DNA from: Anaerolineaceae bacterium
GTDB lineage: Bacteria; Chloroflexota; Anaerolineae; Aggregatilineales; Phototrophicaceae
Direction: 5' to 3'
DNA length: 64,000 bases
Assembly: GCA_007693385.1 (NCBI GenBank)
Contig: REDR01000131.1
Coordinates: 1-64,000, forward strand
The translations under genes and the position numbers were made by a program. The notes under the pieces are model-generated. The model had not been told where the DNA came from. It searched no databases and saw nothing but the letters and a program-made list of their open reading frames with translations. This document shows, one piece after another, positions 50,074 through 61,970 of this stretch. Positions within the stretch are counted from its first letter, which is position 1. Each line of letters starts with the position of its first letter.

Positions 50074-51573
50074 CTACTCGATTCTCGCTGATTTGACAAC
50101 GGTTGATTCCGTGCTGGCGCGGCGCGGCGTCAGCAATGCCAGCCGTGAACTCGCCAGTGATAACGCCACCACCAGCCAGAACAGCGTGATGAGTGGCTGG
50201 AAGTCCAGCCGGAAGAAGTACAGGTCGGCCACCGCATTGACCAGCGCCGTGACCAGCGCCGCATGAAATCCCAGATGGATCGCTTCGAGGTCGGCATCCT
50301 GACGGGCGAAATGCCACGCCCGCCAGCCATAGGCCAGCACGCCGATCATCGTGCTCATGAAGATGGCGACGCCCACCAGCCCGATCTGATTCGCCATAAT
50401 CAGGTACATATTGGCGACATCGGTGTAGATGTCGATGTCGGGCGTGCCGGTGAAGCCGACGCCGGTTATCGGATAGCGGCTGATGAGCCGGAGCGAGTCC
50501 GTCCATTCACCGATTCGCATCTGTGTAGCGAGGTCGGCGGCGGTGAACGCCTCCACGAAGCGCCCCAGATAATACTGCGCCTGTGGCAAGAATAGCATCA
50601 ACACGCCACCCAACGCCAGAACCGGCAGAAAACGCCGGTAGCGGACGAAGGCGATCACCAGCAGGCCGAACGCGAGAGCCAACGCCGACGCCCGCGAGAA
50701 CGTGATAATCAGCGCCAGCCCGATCAAGCACAGGATGGCGAACGTCAGCCAGCGATAGCGAAAGACCGGACGCGCCGCGAACACCTGTGGCGCGATGATG
50801 ACGGCGACAATCGCCAGCATCCCGCCTAGCGAGTTCGGCGCGATCCATGTGCCGATGGCGCGTTGACCTAAATCCGGCGTCGCTTCGATGTATTGCAGGA
50901 CGCCGCCCGTCGGATAGCCGAAACGCGCCAGCCGGTTCAGCGCAAGGTTGGCCGTCTCCTCCGGTATCAGATACAGCCCGATGGTGATGAGCGATTGCAA
51001 CGTCGCGCCGACCAGCACCACCAGCACCAGCCGTCGCAACAGATGACGCCGGTTGAGGATGTCTACCAGCACGAATGTCGCGCCAATCGCTAGCAGAGTC
51101 TCCACGAATTGGCGGGCGATGGTGGTCGTCATCGGCGCGTGACGCAACCCCAGCGCGAACGCCAGCAACAGCCACATCAGGTACAGCAAAATCACCCCAT
51201 GAACCGGCGTCAGCTTTAGCGATTGCCGGTCACGCTTCATCCACTGCAACAGGTAAATCAGCAATGTGACACCGATCACGCTATCGAGCAATGTCGGCGT
51301 GAAGCCGATGTTGAGCGGCACCGTGCCGAACGGCAACAGCATCAAGATCAGGATGATACTATACAGCGCGGCCTGCAAGCTGGTCAGCAGATATAGCCCG
51401 ATCAGCCCGCCGACCACGCCGCCGACCACGAGCAACGGATTAGCGACGGCCACCGCCAAGCCCAGCACGCCACCGACCACCCCCATACACAGGCCGATCA
51501 GCACGGCGGCGGTGCGGCGATCCAGATTAGCGAACCAGATTTGAATGTCTGAAGGGCTGTCTATCCGTTGCAT
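50074..51573 (-). CDS. O-antigen ligase-like multi-pass membrane protein
   Basis: 499 residues with about 12 hydrophobic segments. It has the Wzy/WaaL family layout, including a long outward loop before the last helices. GTWIAPNSLGGMLAIVAVI, LIITFSRASALALAFGLLV and SLRLISRYPITGVGFTGTPD (an RxxxxxxPxxGVGF-type motif) are family hallmarks. Members polymerise or ligate lipid-linked glycans at the outer membrane face. It is the last gene of a glycan cluster with GT4, GT2, gmd and rmd. The organism may have no LPS, so a teichoic-like or protein-linked glycan is possible. Confidence 0.82.
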   Translation of the reverse strand: MQRIDSPSDIQIWFANLDRRTAAVLIGLCMGVVGGVLGLAVAVANPLLVVGGVVGGLIGLYLLTSLQAALYSIILILMLLPFGTVPLNIGFTPTLLDSVIGVTLLIYLLQWMKRDRQSLKLTPVHGVILLYLMWLLLAFALGLRHAPMTTTIARQFVETLLAIGATFVLVDILNRRHLLRRLVLVVLVGATLQSLITIGLYLIPEETANLALNRLARFGYPTGGVLQYIEATPDLGQRAIGTWIAPNSLGGMLAIVAVIIAPQVFAARPVFRYRWLTFAILCLIGLALIITFSRASALALAFGLLVIAFVRYRRFLPVLALGGVLMLFLPQAQYYLGRFVEAFTAADLATQMRIGEWTDSLRLISRYPITGVGFTGTPDIDIYTDVANMYLIMANQIGLVGVAIFMSTMIGVLAYGWRAWHFARQDADLEAIHLGFHAALVTALVNAVADLYFFRLDFQPLITLFWLVVALSLASSRLALLTPRRASTESTVVKSARIE

Positions 51574-51580
51574 GAAAATC

Positions 51581-51796
51581 CTATCTCACGAATCCGACTA
51601 CAAAGACCAGCAACAGGCCGAACGCGATCAAGCCGACGCCGATACTGCGATTGGTCGTCTCCCAGTATTCCGGCATGTAAGACGGGGCGTTATTGTCGAT
51701 GAATTTCTTGACGCGCCATGTGCGCTCCGCGCTGGAAAGCACCAGCACGCCGCCGATGATCGACAGTACAATCAATATCAACAGGAATAGCGTCAT
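51581..51796 (-). CDS. Small two-helix membrane protein, unknown
   Basis: 71 residues. Helix 1 is LFLLILIVLSIIGGVLVL and helix 2 is SIGVGLIAFGLLLVFVVGFV, with a polar loop (SSAERTWRVKKFIDNNAPSYMPEYWETTNR). AAAGGGCG lies before the ATG. It precedes the ligase-like gene by 7 bp and is likely co-translated. No known domain is seen; a helper of the glycan machinery is only a guess from position. Confidence 0.65.
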   Translation of the reverse strand: MTLFLLILIVLSIIGGVLVLSSAERTWRVKKFIDNNAPSYMPEYWETTNRSIGVGLIAFGLLLVFVVGFVR

Positions 51797-51863
51797 GATC
51801 GCCCTTTCACTTGCCCGCCGGATTCTCGCGTCATCGAGTATAAAACGCGCCGCGCCACGTTGA

Positions 51864-53024
51864 CTAGGCTTTCATGACCTTCTCGAAGAAGGCCAGCGTA
51901 TCGGCGACGATGCGCTCCCATTGGAAATGCGCCGCTAATTCGCGTGCGCCGCGCTGGATGCGTTCGCGCAGGGCGTCATCGCGGTACAGTTGCAGGATGC
52001 CCGGCGACACATGCAGAAATGGCGGCGTGGAATCGCTGATGAGTTCGTATCGCGCCATCAGCATATTCTCGCCATCGACGAACGCCGGTATCTCGACTCG
52101 CGGCTTGGTGGTGACGATGGCGCAACCGTGTTGAATCGCCGCCATCAGACTACCGCGCCGATATGATGCGCCATCCGTGAAGGGCAGGGCGACGACATCG
52201 CAGGCGCGTAGATAAGCGCTGACCGCCGCCGAATCGACATAGCCCGTCCACGTCACATACTGGCCGATGCCCAGTTCCGCGATGAGCGCGTCGATCTCGT
52301 CAGCATAGGCCGCGTTCGCGCCGTCGCTATCGCCGGTGCGCCCGCCAATCATCACCAGCTTGACCGGATATTCCGCGTTGATGAGCCGCGCCACGTCCTC
52401 GACCAGAATATCCACCCCCTTTGAGCGATTCATGAAGCCGAAATGCGCCACCAGAAAATCATCATCGCCCGCGCCCGCCCGCAGTCGCCACGCTTCGCGG
52501 TCATAATCCGGCGGGCTGTCGTCGGGAATATTACTGCCGATGGGGATCAGTGCATGGTGCGGGTGATGCGATAAGCGGGCGTGGTCTTCGTGGTTGGTGG
52601 CGATGACGCCGCCCGATCTGCTCGCCAGATACATCATCGCCCATTCGCGCAAGCGTCCCGCCTTCGGGAACAGATACGGCACGAGCAAGTCATGAAACGT
52701 GGTGATGACCGGCACATCACGCAACAGGCGCGGTATCAGATGCACCCAGCCCGACATCTGATAGGCGGCGGTCTCGAATTGCAGATTAACCACGTCCAGC
52801 GCGTTGTCGTCAACCCATTGCCGGATGCGGCGGAGCGCCGCGTAATTCCAGCGCCGTGTCGTCGCTTCTAGCGTGATGTCGGCGCGTGGCTCTTGCGCTT
52901 GATGTCCGGCGAAGATGTGAACCGCGTGGCCGAGATCGGCGAAATGGTGCGCCATGATGCGCGTATACGCGCCGACTCCGCCTTGCATCGGTGGATATTC
53001 GCCGGTGATGATGCCGATTCGCAT
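51864..53024 (-). CDS. GT4 family glycosyltransferase
   Basis: 386 residues from MRIGIITGEYPPMQGGVGAYTRIMAHHF, whose GGVGAYT loop is the GT4 acceptor motif. The donor side contains FLVAHFGFMNRSKGVDIL, VTWTGYVDSAAVSAYL and DVVALPFTDGASYRRGSLMAAIQHGCAIVTT. It adds a hexose or deoxyhexose to a glycan. The start ATG overlaps the TAA of the GT2 gene (TAATG), with GAGGGA upstream; the track's 51 extra residues belong to the neighbouring gene's region. Confidence 0.88.
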   Translation of the reverse strand: MRIGIITGEYPPMQGGVGAYTRIMAHHFADLGHAVHIFAGHQAQEPRADITLEATTRRWNYAALRRIRQWVDDNALDVVNLQFETAAYQMSGWVHLIPRLLRDVPVITTFHDLLVPYLFPKAGRLREWAMMYLASRSGGVIATNHEDHARLSHHPHHALIPIGSNIPDDSPPDYDREAWRLRAGAGDDDFLVAHFGFMNRSKGVDILVEDVARLINAEYPVKLVMIGGRTGDSDGANAAYADEIDALIAELGIGQYVTWTGYVDSAAVSAYLRACDVVALPFTDGASYRRGSLMAAIQHGCAIVTTKPRVEIPAFVDGENMLMARYELISDSTPPFLHVSPGILQLYRDDALRERIQRGARELAAHFQWERIVADTLAFFEKVMKA

Positions 53025-53953
53025 TAGTCCCTCACCCTCAATCCGGAGCGTAACACGCGCCAATACACGCGGATGCGCTCCGTTCGCATGTCGCGCTTGT
53101 GGCCGACTAGCGCCTTCGCGCCTTCGATCATGATTTGCGTCGCGTAGTTGAGCAGTAAAAAGACGCGCAACGCCCACGCCATCCCCGCGCCGTGATGTTT
53201 GCGATAGTAGCGCAATTTGCTCTCGTTAAAGTGAATATGCTTGCGGGCTTGCACTTGCTCGGTACTCTTGCCGCCGTGATGAATGATGCGCCCCGTGCCC
53301 ATGTAGGCCGCGTCCCATCCGGCGGAAGCGGCGCGTTTGCACCAGTCCACCTCTTCAAAAAACATCACGTAGCCGGTATCCAGCCCGCCGATCTGCTCGT
53401 AGACCGCCCGCCGCGCCAGCAAAGCGGAACCCTGCACCCAGTCCACACCGGCAACCGCGTCATCGTCGATGTCGTGCATGTAATAGCGATCTAGCACGCG
53501 GCGCGGCGCGTAGGGCTGTAGCCATGTACTCTCGAAGAAGGCGGTTTGCCAGTTCGGGAAGCGGCGGCGCGTCGATTGATGCGTGCCGTCGGTGTTGCGC
53601 GTGTGCGGGCCGATGATGCCGACTTCGGGATGCGCTTCCAGATGGTCGATCATCTTCTGCATCGCGTCGCCTAAGATCACCGTATCGGGATTCAGCAGGA
53701 AAAGATAACGCCCGCGTGCCGCTTCCAGTCCGATGTTATTGCCGCGTGTGAAGCCGACATTTTCCGTCTGTGCCAGCAAAACCACGTCGGGGAACTCGTC
53801 GCGTATCATCGCCGGTGTGTCGTCGGTGCTGGCGGAATCCACCACGATGATCTCATAGCTGAGGCCGTCGGCGTTCTCGCGGATGCTGTGCAGACAGTCG
53901 CGCAATAGGTCGCGCACGTTCCAGCTAACGATGATGATGGACAGTGTTATCAT
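53024..53953 (-). CDS. GT2 family glycosyltransferase (rhamnosyltransferase-like)
   Basis: 309 residues. The GT-A fold starts LSIIIVSWNVRDLLRDCLHSI. VVDSASTDDT, ENVGFTRGNNIGLEAARGRYLFLLNPDT (a DxD-like NPD metal site) and QGSALLARRAVYEQIGGLDTGYVMFFEEVDWCKR are as in WbbL-type rhamnosyltransferases. With Gmd and Rmd nearby, a GDP-rhamnose donor is possible, but WbbL itself uses dTDP-rhamnose. The last 40 residues are membrane-associating (WALRVFLLLNYA). Confidence 0.88.
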   Translation of the reverse strand: MITLSIIIVSWNVRDLLRDCLHSIRENADGLSYEIIVVDSASTDDTPAMIRDEFPDVVLLAQTENVGFTRGNNIGLEAARGRYLFLLNPDTVILGDAMQKMIDHLEAHPEVGIIGPHTRNTDGTHQSTRRRFPNWQTAFFESTWLQPYAPRRVLDRYYMHDIDDDAVAGVDWVQGSALLARRAVYEQIGGLDTGYVMFFEEVDWCKRAASAGWDAAYMGTGRIIHHGGKSTEQVQARKHIHFNESKLRYYRKHHGAGMAWALRVFLLLNYATQIMIEGAKALVGHKRDMRTERIRVYWRVLRSGLRVRD

Positions 53954-53974
53954 GATGGGTGGCTTCCCTGTCGA

Positions 53975-54763
53975 TTAGCTGATGTTGAATAGGCGCTCCG
54001 CGTTGCGCGTGGTGATCTCCGCCATCTGCTCGGTGGTCTTGCGGTGCAGGGCGGCCAGCCGATCCGCGACGTAGTACACATGCGCCGGTTCGTTGCGCTT
54101 GCCGCGATACGGCTCCGGCGTCAGGAACGGCGCGTCGGTCTCTACCAGCACGCGATCAAGCGGTACGTGCCGCGCAACGTCGCGCAGGTCTTCGGCTTTC
54201 TTGAACGTCAACGGGCCGGTGAATCCGATGTAAAATCCGGCGTCTAGCGCTCGTTTGGCGATGTCGGCGGACGCGCTGAACGAATGCAACACACCGGCGC
54301 GACCGTGCAGGGCGGGCGGCAAATCCCGCGCCCACGCGGATAACACCGGCATGATGTCGTCGCTGGCGTCGCGGTTGTGGATGATGACCGGCAATGCCAG
54401 CGCTTTCGCCAGATCAAGCTGAGCTTGTAGCGCGTCCTGCTGACGCGATACCGGCGATTTGTCCCAGTAGTAATCCAGTCCGATTTCACCGATGGCGACC
54501 ACCTTCGGATGATCGGCCAGCGCCCGAATCGCGTCGATATCGGCAGATGTAAATTCGGCGGTGCTGTTGGGATGCACGCCGACGGCGGCATACACCGCCT
54601 CATAGCGTTCGCCCAGCGCGATTCCGGCGCGTGATGACTCCAGATCAACGGCGGGGTTGATGATGCGCGTGACGCCTTTCTGCGCGGCGCGTTCGATCAC
54701 CGTCTGGCGGTCATCGTCGTATTGGCCGAAGTTCAGATGGCAATGCGTATCAACCAGCCGCAT
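53975..54763 (-). CDS. TatD family metal-dependent hydrolase
   Basis: 262 residues, a full TIM-barrel amidohydrolase. Metal ligands are visible in VDTHCHLNFGQYDDD, GEIGLDYYWDKS, VIIHNRDASDDI, VLHSFSAS and ETDAPFLTPEPYRGKRNEPA. Members are 3'-5' exonucleases and D-aminoacyl or DNA quality-control enzymes. The ATG follows the gmd stop with no spacer, so the two are co-translated, though the functions look unrelated. Confidence 0.92.
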   Translation of the reverse strand: MRLVDTHCHLNFGQYDDDRQTVIERAAQKGVTRIINPAVDLESSRAGIALGERYEAVYAAVGVHPNSTAEFTSADIDAIRALADHPKVVAIGEIGLDYYWDKSPVSRQQDALQAQLDLAKALALPVIIHNRDASDDIMPVLSAWARDLPPALHGRAGVLHSFSASADIAKRALDAGFYIGFTGPLTFKKAEDLRDVARHVPLDRVLVETDAPFLTPEPYRGKRNEPAHVYYVADRLAALHRKTTEQMAEITTRNAERLFNIS

Positions 54764-55747
<984 letters not shown>

Positions 55748-55814
55748 CTAGTTGTGTCCTCTCTCTGTAGATAAATACGGCGCGATAGTGCCGCGCAACG
55801 CATGATGCCGCCGG

Positions 55815-56765
55815 TTATCCCGCTTGGACGCGCTGGCGGCAATCGTCGAGTATATCGGCTAGCGATTGCGCGAACGGTATCTCTGGCCGCCAGCCGGTAT
55901 GCGTGTGTAATCGCGTGTAATCGCCCTGCAAGATCGGCAGTTTGGCCGGACGAAGCCGCGCCGGATCGACTTCCACGCGGATTTCTACCGGACTCAAAGC
56001 GAGTAGGCCATCCAGTAGCGCCTGTATGCTATGCGCCTGATTCGATGCCACGTTGTAAGCCGCGCCCGCCCGTCCGCTTTCTAGAATGCGCTGATACGCC
56101 CGCACGATGTCGCGCACATCGGTGAAGTCGCGCTGATCGGATAGGTCGCCCACGTAGATGACCGGCTCTTGCAATCCGGCCTCAATGCGGGCGATCTGCA
56201 TGGCGAAAGCGGGCGCGACGAAGCGCTCGTTCTGTCCCGGCCCGATGTGGTTGAATGCGCGTGCGCGGTATAGCGGGAGCGCGTGGCTGGCGTGATATTG
56301 CGCCGCCATCATGTCCTGTGTGATCTTGCTGACGCTGTACGGACTGGTCGGGCGCAGTTCCGCCCGTTCGTTTAGCGGCACTTCGTCCGGCGCGACGATG
56401 CCGTATATCTCCGCCGAACTGACCACCAGCATTGACGGCGCGGAGTCCATCTGCAAGCTAGCGCTGATGAGATTGAGTTGTGATCGGATGTTGTTATGCA
56501 GGGTGTCCCACGGGTCTTCAAACGAAAGCGGGACGAAGGCTTGCGCCGCCAGATGATAGACCTGATGCGGTTGGATGGAGTCGATTAGCGCGTGCGTCGC
56601 GTCGGGATCGCGCAGGTCAATCTCGTGCGCGTGGACGCCATCCGGCAGGCGTTCGGCGCGGCTCAATACCGTGCCGTGCAGTGTCGCTTGTGGATAAGCC
56701 CGCGCCAGCCATCCGGCCAGATGCCCGCCGACGAATCCACCAGCGCCCGTTATCAAAATCTGCAC
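55815..56765 (-). CDS. rmd: GDP-6-deoxy-D-lyxo-4-hexulose (GDP-4-keto-rhamnose) reductase
   Basis: 316 residues of the NAD-dependent epimerase/dehydratase family. VQILITGAGGFVGGHLAGWLARAYP, YHLAAQAFVPLSFEDP, LVVSSAEIYGIV, LRPTSPYSVSKITQDMM (the YxxxK pair) and AFNHIGPGQNERFVAPAFAMQIARIE closely fit Rmd rather than fucose synthase. It reduces the Gmd product to GDP-D-rhamnose. The start is GTG 56765, with GGGGAG six bases upstream; the track's first 26 residues are leader. It is the first gene of the glycan cluster that runs left to 50074. Confidence 0.88.
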   Translation of the reverse strand: MQILITGAGGFVGGHLAGWLARAYPQATLHGTVLSRAERLPDGVHAHEIDLRDPDATHALIDSIQPHQVYHLAAQAFVPLSFEDPWDTLHNNIRSQLNLISASLQMDSAPSMLVVSSAEIYGIVAPDEVPLNERAELRPTSPYSVSKITQDMMAAQYHASHALPLYRARAFNHIGPGQNERFVAPAFAMQIARIEAGLQEPVIYVGDLSDQRDFTDVRDIVRAYQRILESGRAGAAYNVASNQAHSIQALLDGLLALSPVEIRVEVDPARLRPAKLPILQGDYTRLHTHTGWRPEIPFAQSLADILDDCRQRVQAG

Positions 56766-56900
56766 TGTTCGCTCCCCTCTGTTGTGTCGTCGCTTCATGC
56801 GCCGCGCTATGTGTGCGCCAATACAGACCACAAACCCCGTCACACGATGGGCGGCGGGGCTTGCGGTTCGTGTCGTTTCTGCGCCGTCAGCTAACGCCGC

Positions 56901-59450
56901 TTATTCGTCGTCTTCGTCAGTGTCCGGCGTCGCGGTCTCGATGACCGGAATCTCTTCCAGATTGACCGCGATGCCGTTGAACGTCACCGTGACGAAGGCG
57001 CTGGCGATCCAGCCCTGAGCGCCTTCATAGTTGGTCTGCAACCATAGCTCATCGGCGGTGCGCCCGTCGATGAATACCTGTGACTGCGACGGGATTTGTG
57101 CCAGCACTTCGGCCTGTGCGTTCGGGTTACGGCGCAGGTTCAGGTTCGCGCCCGGGTTGATCTGCACGGTGGCGATGTAGACGTTGCGCGTCGGGTCAAC
57201 CGTCGGGGCGGGGGCGGGCGGTGCATCCGCGCTGATTTCGCCGCGCCGCGTCTCCTCGATGATGACCAGCCGATCTAACTCTTCCAGACCTTCCAGCGTG
57301 ATCGGGCGGTCATTGAACTGCACGTCAGCGAATTGCAGGTTGATCCAGCCGGTGACCAGACCGCCCTGTGTCGGCTGGAAGCGGATGAAGCCCCATTCGC
57401 GGCTCTCGTCCACACCTTCTAGCGGCGTGACCGTGCCGAGCGGGATGCCGAACAGGATTTCACCCGCGACTTCCGGCGTGCGGCGCACGTTGAGGTTAAC
57501 GCCCGGGTTCAGATTGACGATGCGAACGGTGACGCTCGGCGCGGTGGCTGATGGCGGCTGTACCGATGTATTCACCGCTTCGCCCGGCTGACTGGCCGGT
57601 ACTGTCGGCAGGTCGCGCAACGCGCCCAGATTGCCGCGCTCGTCACGTACCAGTACGAACTGCGCGTTGATCCATGCGGTGATCTGGCCGCCGTCCGGCG
57701 TGTTGTATGTCACGTTCAGCCACGTCTCAGACTGGTTGAGGTCTTGATTTTCCTCGAGTAATTCCGCCGGATCGACGTAATCTTCATCGACTAGCTCACC
57801 GTCAATGTCGAGTTCCGCCCCTTCGCGGCCATTGATGAGCAATGTGGTGCCGGAAGGCGCTTGACCGAGTACGAAAGCATCCGCGTTGGGATATTGCCGC
57901 AGGTTCAAGTTCGCGCCCGGATTCAACTGAATACGCGCCGTCGGCCCGGTCTGTGCGGGGACGGGGGTCGGCGCTTGTGTGACTTCGCTGGCCTCCGTGA
58001 CTTCTGTCACTTCTTGCGGCTCTTCGACTTCGGTCACTTCCTCGACGACTTCTTCCGGTTCTTCAACGACTTCTTCGACAACCTCTTCGGGTTCTTCGAT
58101 AACTTCCGGTTCTTCAACTTCTTCAACTTCTTCAACGACTTCGGCGGGCGGCTCTTCATCTTGCGCCACGACTGCACGCGCCGCGCCCGGCGCGCTGGCC
58201 GTCATCTGCGCGAGTGCGGTCTGCGCGAAAACCACAGCCGGTTGAGGGAATGGCCCGCTTGTATCGAGAACCACGAAAGCATTGACATATACGCCGCCGT
58301 AGAAATCAAACTGACCGAGCGCGACCTGCTGGCTTTGCCCGTCTAGCGTGAAGTCCAGCGACCCGATGCCGCGTGTCGGATCGAACGCGACTGCATCGCC
58401 CGCGCTGTTGAAGTCCAGCGCATCGGCTAGCACCGTGCCATCGTTCAAGCTGATGCTAACTTCGCTGTCGGGGATGGTGTTGATGACGCTGACGACGCTC
58501 GTCCCGCCATCTAACGCGGTCAGATCGTCCTCGAACACGTTGACAACCAGATCATCAGCGCTACCCATCGCCGCTAGCGTCAATGCGACACCGGCTTCGA
58601 TTTCCAGCGTCGCGCTCAATAGCGATTCTGCCGTGCCCGCTTGACGCAACTCGACTTCAAAAGCACCGGCGGGCAGTTGCAGGTGTTCGGTCACATCGCC
58701 GAAGCCCAGACGGGCGGCGATCAGCACATCGTCGGCGTACAGGTCAACGGGGGGCGCGTCGGCGGTATGTGCCACACGCACAAAGCCGACATCACCGGCG
58801 CCGGTGGTGGGTGCGGTCAAAATGACGATCTGCGGCGCGTTGGGCGTGCCGTAAATCACCATTAGTTGCGACGTGGAACTGATGAGCGTGGTATCAACCG
58901 TCGCTATTTCGTCCCCGTCTACGTTGATGTTGAACAGATAGCGCTCCGCTTGCAGGTCAAAGCCGCCGGAGTTCCCGCCGTATGTCAGGCCACTGACGAC
59001 TTCTTGATCTTCAAATGTGATGTTGACCGCCGGGCCGCCCTGAATGGCGTGGATGATACGCAGGCGCGAGACGCCCGGCTCTATGGCTGATAGATCATCC
59101 TCGAACGCGGCGAACTCTAGCGGATCAATGCCGGAGGCGATCAACGTCTTGGGCGTTTCCGCGTCAGCGTTGACCTGTTGCCGCCATAGCTCGGTAGTTA
59201 GTCCGGCGGGGCGCACGATGATCTGCCGCACACCAGCTTCCGCCCGAATGTAATTGGATGTCCGCCCGTAGCCGAGATCAATCACGCTCAGGTCGCCGTC
59301 GATGTATACATCAACCGCGCCGACGCCCGGGATCGCATGGACGAAACGCAACAGCCCATCGTCATCTTGTTGGGCGCTGGCGGAAAATACGCCGACGGTT
59401 AACGCCGCGATCAGCAGTACGATAATGCTTTTTATCCTGTTGATTCTCAT
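56901..59450 (-). CDS. Secreted DUF4397 and multi-SH3 domain protein
   Basis: 849 residues. A signal peptide (SIIVLLIAALTVGVFSASA) is followed by several DUF4397-type beta modules (about 30-410), for example LLRFVHAIPGVGAVDVYIDG, LRIIHAIQGGPAVNI and VRVAHTADAPPVDLY. A Glu/Val/Pro linker (about 430-490; EEPEEVVEEVVEEPEEVVEE) leads to three SH3-like modules, each opening with a copy of NPGANLNLRRNPNA. It ends in an acidic tail. The architecture suggests a wall- or surface-associated protein. A perfect -10 TATAAT (59564-59559) lies upstream, and GGGAG precedes the ATG. The function is unknown. Confidence 0.85.
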   Translation of the reverse strand: MRINRIKSIIVLLIAALTVGVFSASAQQDDDGLLRFVHAIPGVGAVDVYIDGDLSVIDLGYGRTSNYIRAEAGVRQIIVRPAGLTTELWRQQVNADAETPKTLIASGIDPLEFAAFEDDLSAIEPGVSRLRIIHAIQGGPAVNITFEDQEVVSGLTYGGNSGGFDLQAERYLFNINVDGDEIATVDTTLISSTSQLMVIYGTPNAPQIVILTAPTTGAGDVGFVRVAHTADAPPVDLYADDVLIAARLGFGDVTEHLQLPAGAFEVELRQAGTAESLLSATLEIEAGVALTLAAMGSADDLVVNVFEDDLTALDGGTSVVSVINTIPDSEVSISLNDGTVLADALDFNSAGDAVAFDPTRGIGSLDFTLDGQSQQVALGQFDFYGGVYVNAFVVLDTSGPFPQPAVVFAQTALAQMTASAPGAARAVVAQDEEPPAEVVEEVEEVEEPEVIEEPEEVVEEVVEEPEEVVEEVTEVEEPQEVTEVTEASEVTQAPTPVPAQTGPTARIQLNPGANLNLRQYPNADAFVLGQAPSGTTLLINGREGAELDIDGELVDEDYVDPAELLEENQDLNQSETWLNVTYNTPDGGQITAWINAQFVLVRDERGNLGALRDLPTVPASQPGEAVNTSVQPPSATAPSVTVRIVNLNPGVNLNVRRTPEVAGEILFGIPLGTVTPLEGVDESREWGFIRFQPTQGGLVTGWINLQFADVQFNDRPITLEGLEELDRLVIIEETRRGEISADAPPAPAPTVDPTRNVYIATVQINPGANLNLRRNPNAQAEVLAQIPSQSQVFIDGRTADELWLQTNYEGAQGWIASAFVTVTFNGIAVNLEEIPVIETATPDTDEDDE

Positions 59451-59582
59451 TGAAAATCTCCCTCTGTCTGGTGTCGGGGGTGTGGTGTATGCGGGAATGT
59501 CATCCCCTATGTCGGTTAAAACCTATGGGGCGGCTACAGACGGCGGCCACCCCATGTCATTATAGTTGATATAGCAGGTGGT

Positions 59583-60848
<1,266 letters not shown>

Positions 60849-60896
60849 TCACGTCTCCTGCGTTTTTGTTATTATGCACGGCGCGGCATTGTAGCC

Positions 60897-61880
60897 TTAA
60901 ACGCGCGTGTTTTCCAGTAAGGTATTCAGCACGCCGTTGTCGTCATAATGCCGACGATAGCGTGCGACGAATTCGGCGGGTGTGTAGTGGTGGGTCTGCG
61001 TGCCGACTTGCTCGATGCAGTAGGTTGCCGATAGCGATCCGACCTGCGCGGCGATCTCTAGCGGCCAATCGTTGACCAGCCCGTAGATGAATCCGGCGCG
61101 GTAAGCGTCGCCGCCGCCCGTCGGGTCTTTGATGTCGTTGGCGGGGAACGCCTCGACCTCGCTATGCTTCGGCGCATCGCCGCGATTATCGTAAATCACC
61201 GAGCCGCTTTTGCCGTTAGTGATGACCAGTATATCGACCATCCCGCGAATCTCGTCCAGCGTCTTGCCGGTCTTCTGGCAGATGACCTCTGATTCGTATT
61301 TGTTGGTGATGAGGACATGAGCGCCAGCCAGATCGCGGGCGAGTTCCTCTCCCGTCAGGCGCGGCACTTGCTGGCTGGGGTCGTAGATGAAGCGGATGCC
61401 CTGTTCGCGGCATTCCCGCGCAATGTTGCTCATGGCGTGGGGATCGTTGGGCGAGACGATGACCAGATCGGGCTGGCCGTCATATGCTTCTGCCAGTGTG
61501 TAACCACCGGCCAAGCCCATCGCACCGGCGTAAAAAGAGGCGATCTGATTATTCTCAAGGTCGGTATTGCAGAAAAATGACGCGGTGAAAACGCTGTCGA
61601 TCTGCTTCACTGTGCTACAATCGACACCATGCGATTCGAGCCACTGGCGATAGTCCGGGAAGTCGCGTCCGGCGGTACCCATTAATTTCGGACGTAGGCC
61701 GAGTAGCGCCATGCTATAAGCGATGTTGGCGGCCACGCCGCCCCAATGTTTGGTCATGTCATCGACCAAAAAACTCAAACTGACGTTTTCCAGATGCTCG
61801 GCCAGCAGATGCTCGCTGAATTTGCCCGGAAAGCGCATCAGATAATCATAGGCGATAGAGCCTGTAGCGATGATTTGCAT
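60897..61880 (-). CDS. PfkB family sugar/nucleoside kinase, possibly adenosine kinase
   Basis: 327 residues from MQIIATGSIAYDYLMRFPGKF. HWGGVAANIAYSMALLG is the first PfkB signature, and VKDPTGGGDAYRAGFIYGL-like ending (KDPTGGGDAYRAGF) is the second, with the catalytic Asp. The overall pattern resembles adenosine kinase/ribokinase relatives. Adjacency to ahcY supports adenosine as substrate, since its removal pulls SAH hydrolysis forward; this is inference. The track start was moved to ATG 61880. A TTTACA/TATATC pair about 18 bases apart upstream may be the promoter of the pair. Confidence 0.85.
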   Translation of the reverse strand: MQIIATGSIAYDYLMRFPGKFSEHLLAEHLENVSLSFLVDDMTKHWGGVAANIAYSMALLGLRPKLMGTAGRDFPDYRQWLESHGVDCSTVKQIDSVFTASFFCNTDLENNQIASFYAGAMGLAGGYTLAEAYDGQPDLVIVSPNDPHAMSNIARECREQGIRFIYDPSQQVPRLTGEELARDLAGAHVLITNKYESEVICQKTGKTLDEIRGMVDILVITNGKSGSVIYDNRGDAPKHSEVEAFPANDIKDPTGGGDAYRAGFIYGLVNDWPLEIAAQVGSLSATYCIEQVGTQTHHYTPAEFVARYRRHYDDNGVLNTLLENTRV

Positions 61881-61937
61881 GTAAAATTGATCTCGCACTC
61901 TGTTCTTTGATATAGAAAGTAACAGGCGCAATTGTAA

Positions 61938-61956
61938 ACTAGAATCGAAGTCTAGT
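61938..61956 (+). other. Inverted repeat in front of nicotinate phosphoribosyltransferase gene
   Basis: ACTAGA-ATCGAAG-TCTAGT is a perfect 6-bp dyad with a 7-base loop, directly before the ribosome site AAGGGTGA. It could be an operator or a small hairpin affecting initiation. It lies between divergent genes. Confidence 0.45.
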
Positions 61957-61970
61957 AAGGGTGATTTTTT

